Assembly (NCBI GenBank): GCA_015075225.1
Contig: JABTUQ010000008.1
Span: 1-64,000 of the forward strand
DNA from: Burkholderiales bacterium
GTDB lineage: Bacteria; Pseudomonadota; Gammaproteobacteria; Burkholderiales; Nitrosomonadaceae
Reading direction: 5' to 3'
DNA length: 64,000 nucleotides
Part shown: positions 63,796 to 64,000 of the stretch, one piece after another
How positions within the stretch are numbered: position 1 is the first letter of the stretch
How the letters are laid out: every line of letters starts with the position of its first letter
Program-made: the position numbers and the translations under genes
Notes under the pieces: model-generated
What the model saw: the letters and a program-made list of their open reading frames with translations, nothing else
Told to the model about the DNA's origin: nothing
Database searches by the model: none

Positions 63796-64000
63796 TTAAT
63801 GGTAGTCGCAGACCTCCACATCGTAGGCATCGCCTTCCAGGAAGTGGAAGCAAATACGCCACTGATCGTTGATCGAGATTGAATATTGCCCTTTCCGATT
63901 ACCGCCAAGCGCATGAAGACGATTGCCGGGAGGAACTTTCAAATCTTCAAGGCACGTTGCCAGATTCACGTATTCCAGCTTCCGACTCGCACGTTTCGCG
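63796..64000 (-). CDS. higB: HigB-type mRNA interferase toxin (5' end outside window)
   Basis: The C-terminal 67 residues of a RelE/HigB toxin in the minus frame: KRASRKLEYVNLATCLEDLK, PGNRLHALGGNRKGQYSISI, NDQWRICFHFLEGDAYDVEV, ending CDYH. HigB cleaves mRNA on the ribosome. The start codon lies beyond the right edge. Confidence 0.9.
   Translation of the reverse strand, partial: AKRASRKLEYVNLATCLEDLKVPPGNRLHALGGNRKGQYSISINDQWRICFHFLEGDAYDVEVCDYH

Overview
The window looks like the chromosome of a betaproteobacterium close to Nitrosomonas. This is an inference from the overall gene content (DUF3422, mreBCD-mrdA-rodA-rlpA, gatCAB, a zapA/6S RNA/EVE neighbourhood, nadB, nadE, flagellar class II/III genes) and from moderate GC with locally AT-rich accessory stretches. 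No amo or hao gene lies here, so the genus is not proven.

Layout. 1-8.5 kb: surface-glycan genes, comprising a partial surface-polysaccharide protein, a CBS-NeuB-SAF-TIM-barrel fusion, and a divergent operon of cytidylyltransferase, Gfo/Idh oxidoreductase and SDR. This resembles the ptm set for nonulosonic acids on flagellin. A phospholipase-D-like protein and a GT-B-like surface glycan protein follow. 8.6-9.7 kb: a small exported protein and a PP-loop ATPase. 9.8-11.4 kb: a decayed IS1182-type element whose end supplies the stop codon of a DUF3422 gene. 11.4-26 kb: mostly housekeeping (TauE/SafE, EVE, 6S RNA, zapA, zapB-like, nadB, ilvE, zinc-finger protein, phosphomannomutase, nadE, M48 chaperone/protease, MacAB-type exporter). 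25.8-32.7 kb: cell elongation operon (mreB, mreC, mreD, mrdA, rodA, rlpA). 32.9-36.2 kb: gatCAB. 36.2-37.4 kb: small lipoprotein, MITE-like repeat, hsp20 with a heat-shock promoter.

37.6-54.7 kb: signalling and flagella. A CHASE2-GGDEF-EAL gene and its LysM-FecR partner are both broken by frameshifts, one of them an exact 29-bp tandem duplication. Next come a FliK-like/FhlB pair, then fleS-fleR-fliE-ycgR on the minus strand, divergent from fliFGHIJK on the plus strand. fliG carries a one-base frameshift.

54.9-62.2 kb: the most unusual locus. A 261-residue protein built almost entirely of 8-residue repeats is followed by a strong terminator, then by a giant TPR / SPINDLY-type (GT41) / TPR / methyltransferase / GT2 glycan-modifying reading frame (split by one extra A), a DegT aminotransferase, and an ATP-grasp-HAD fusion. 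I propose an abundant repeat protein, possibly exported by the flagellar apparatus, with a dedicated glycosylation and sugar-decoration machine. The window ends in an IS junkyard (IS481 remnant, IS3-like OrfA, truncated IS1182) and a higBA toxin-antitoxin pair.

Four of the five frameshifts are one-base changes in short homopolymers, so sequencing error must be separated from true gene decay before reading function into them.
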